NCBI GenBank assembly: GCA_964059195.1
Contig: CAXKWD010000001.1
Coordinates: 119,531,751-119,595,750 of the forward strand
Direction: 5' to 3'
DNA: 64,000 bases
From: Ectobius pallidus
Lineage: Eukaryota; Arthropoda; Insecta; Blattodea; Ectobiidae
Shown: piece by piece, positions 42,701-45,700 of the stretch
How positions within the stretch are numbered: position 1 is the stretch's first letter
How the letters are laid out: the number at the start of each line of letters is the position of its first letter
Made by a program: the position numbers and the translations under genes
The notes under the pieces: generated by a model
What the model was told of the DNA's origin: nothing
Seen by the model: the letters and a program-made list of their open reading frames with translations, nothing else
The model's database searches: none

Positions 42701-45700
42701 TTTGAACATTAAAGTAACATATTTCTTAGGTGAAATAGGTCTAAAATAAGACAAATAAAGTAAAAATTACTTAACTCATGAACTTCGTATTTTATTTCAT
42801 CAAACATTAAATGAAACTGCCGGAAAAGAAAATAGAAATCAGTACTGTACACTTCATACGAATATTCATGTTGAATTTCGCGCGGTTTTTCTATTTTTCA
42901 CAATTCTACAATTTCAATTACCATCAGGTTAAAATTGCCATTATTTGCATTTATTTATATTTGAGCAGTTCGTAGTACAGGAATATTACTTACCTAATAC
43001 GTGATACCGCTATCACAAAACACATGTCACGAACACAACGAACATCACTCGCTTCCGCATTTTTGACGATGCTTCAATTAAAATGGATTATACATCGATA
43101 GTTTGGGAATTCGAGATAATCGATACATAGCGATGCTATGACGAGAAGAACCGGTCACGGTAGATTACCCGGCTGTGTTGTGCGCATTTTTACCACTGTA
43201 TTCTAAAAGCACTTGTTCACGATTTTAAGCCTCAGGCATGTTGGCCTGGAGTAATCTGAGGGGAAAAAAGTGTGGCTTATATTCAAGTAAATAGTGGTAT
43301 ATAAATCACCTGTCCACACGGAAACAGTGGCGGCAGGTAACTAAGATGCTCCAGGAAACTTTTAGTTTTTGTTTTAATATGATGTAAAAGGAAACAAAAT
43401 AAACTAAATTCCGTGGCGCTACATCCCTGGAGGGACTTGAACTACCACCCGACCGCTGCGTCATCTACCACAGGCACAAGGCAGGATTGGGGGCATGTAG
43501 TCAGCATGCCGACACCCATGGGCATTAATGGTGGTTTTCATGACCGGAGCCGCTACTTCTCTATCAAGTAGCTCCCCAATTTGAATCACGAGGCTGAGTG
43601 CACCCCTTCCAGACCTTCCTACCTCAGAAAAATCCAAGGAGGTACCGGGGATCGAACCCGGCTTGACAGTGCTGTAAGCAGCGATGTTAACCACAAGACC
43701 ATGCCGGCGGTCAAGAGGAAACAAACATGTGTAAAAAGAAAATTTATTCAGAAACTTGATAACATCCTAAAATGACAAAATCAAACATTTTTTTAAATTT
43801 ACTTTAACATAATTGTTACAGTTCAAGCCTGGTCTAATCATCTAAAAATGAAATTCATTTTTATTGTTTTAATTTGCGTGAAAAGATCAATAATTTTCTC
43901 CTTGAACTGCCATGGTTGAAGTTTTCTGTTAAATAGAAGAACCGAAAAAATGAAGCAAATAGATTAGCTGGAAACAGGCTAATAATCTAATTCTATACTT
44001 TATCACAAGTAGATGGTTTGTAAGTACAACACAAACCAAGCACGCCAGGGTCGGCACTGTGGGAGCGTAAGTGCTCTCTCTCTCTCACAGCCTCATGTGC
44101 AGCTTTCTATGAGCGGTATGCACACAACAGACAAACACCACACCACTGGAACTGTGAAGTGCACAGTTCCATACAAATATTTTTGTATCTTTTTCATAAA
44201 CTGAGGGATGGCTACTGACAATAAGCTTAAAGATTATATATTGTACAAATGTAAAGAAAGAATTAAAGAGGAAATGACTCATTATATTAAATGTTACCGA
44301 TAATATATAGTGGAAACAGGGGGTGCTGCAGTTCCACAGTGCCTATACACAAGCCACCACTGCTAGGAACAGTGGTAAACTTTCCTCACAGAAGACCTCA
44401 GGACACACTTATGCCTCTAACACTAGAGCATCGGAGAAACTACAAGCATCATTGAACGTAAAAAGAGAATATGCTGCAATAAATGTATTATTGTTTAAGA
44501 AAATTAGAATAGTTATTCTGTTACATTCTGTACACAGCAGCTATTGAGGTAGCCTACACGAATTTATAGTGATTCTGTGAATAAAATATCATATCTGTTG
44601 ACCTAACGTGAGAATAATTAGAAGAAAAATTATTTTTATACAGACTCTTGAATTTGGGACCTGCAACTGTCCGCACTGATGCTCTACTAACTAAATTCAA
44701 CCATTAGAGGAAGTTCTCTAATTATTATTCTCATGTGATGTCAGCAAATAAAAATTTTCTGTGGAAACATGAGTTTGTATTTTCGCACTAATGTGGTCTG
44801 TGTACCATTACCTTATCACCGCTATCCTAACAGCTTTAAATTTACAAAGTTAAAAATAGTTGCATTTATTGCAGAAGCTCCAGCTGCTGGAATGCCCACC
44901 GACCGTACCGATGTTGCACATGCTGTAGCCAACTACAAGTTTGAGAAGCAGAATTTGGGACAAGAAACAGATGTTCGAGCTCTTGTAAATCCATCACTAT
45001 TTACCCAATATGGGCTCAGTCACAGAGATTTCTTTAAGGTCAGTATATGTCATATGCAGTTGGTAGAGCATTGGCGCAAATAGCCAAAGGTTCTGGGTTC
45101 AAGTCCCAGTGTCGGAGGAATTTTTCTCCTATAATATTCTCATGTAATGTCCAACAGAGACAATAATCTGTGGTTCATGAATACTTACATATATCCATCT
45201 TGAATGTTCACTCTACAATAACAATGGGAGCCCAGTCACAAAAATCACTAATCAGTGTGCCTCACAGTACTGCATACGACATAACTTGTCTGTCAGTGAG
45301 GTAGACCATTAAGGGCATTCAATCATAGGAGGAAGGTTCCATCTGGCGCTGTGAATTAAACTCCGGCTTAGCTCAGTTGGTATAGCATTGGTGCGAATTG
45401 CCAGAGGTCCTGGGTTCAAGTCCCAGTGTCGGAGGAATTTTTCTCCTATAATATTCTCAATATTCACAGAGAATATGGTTCATGAATACTGGTAATTTTT
45501 TAATATAAGACTGTGTCTCTCACACTGCTGCATCTCACTACAGTTTTCCGTTGCGTGAGTGCACCTCCAGTCAAAACAGGAATAACTTTTAATGTACCGG
45601 TACTGTATATTTTTGCAGATGAGACAATTGAATCGTAAAGAAAGGCCCCGAAAACCTGGGGTTGTCTTATAGGGCAGATAGAAAAAATTATATAAATTAA

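Noticed and set aside
45361..45434. A functional tRNA-Phe gene
   Set aside because: C at position 33, a D-stem mismatch, and a second copy with the same non-tRNA tail show it is a SINE head.
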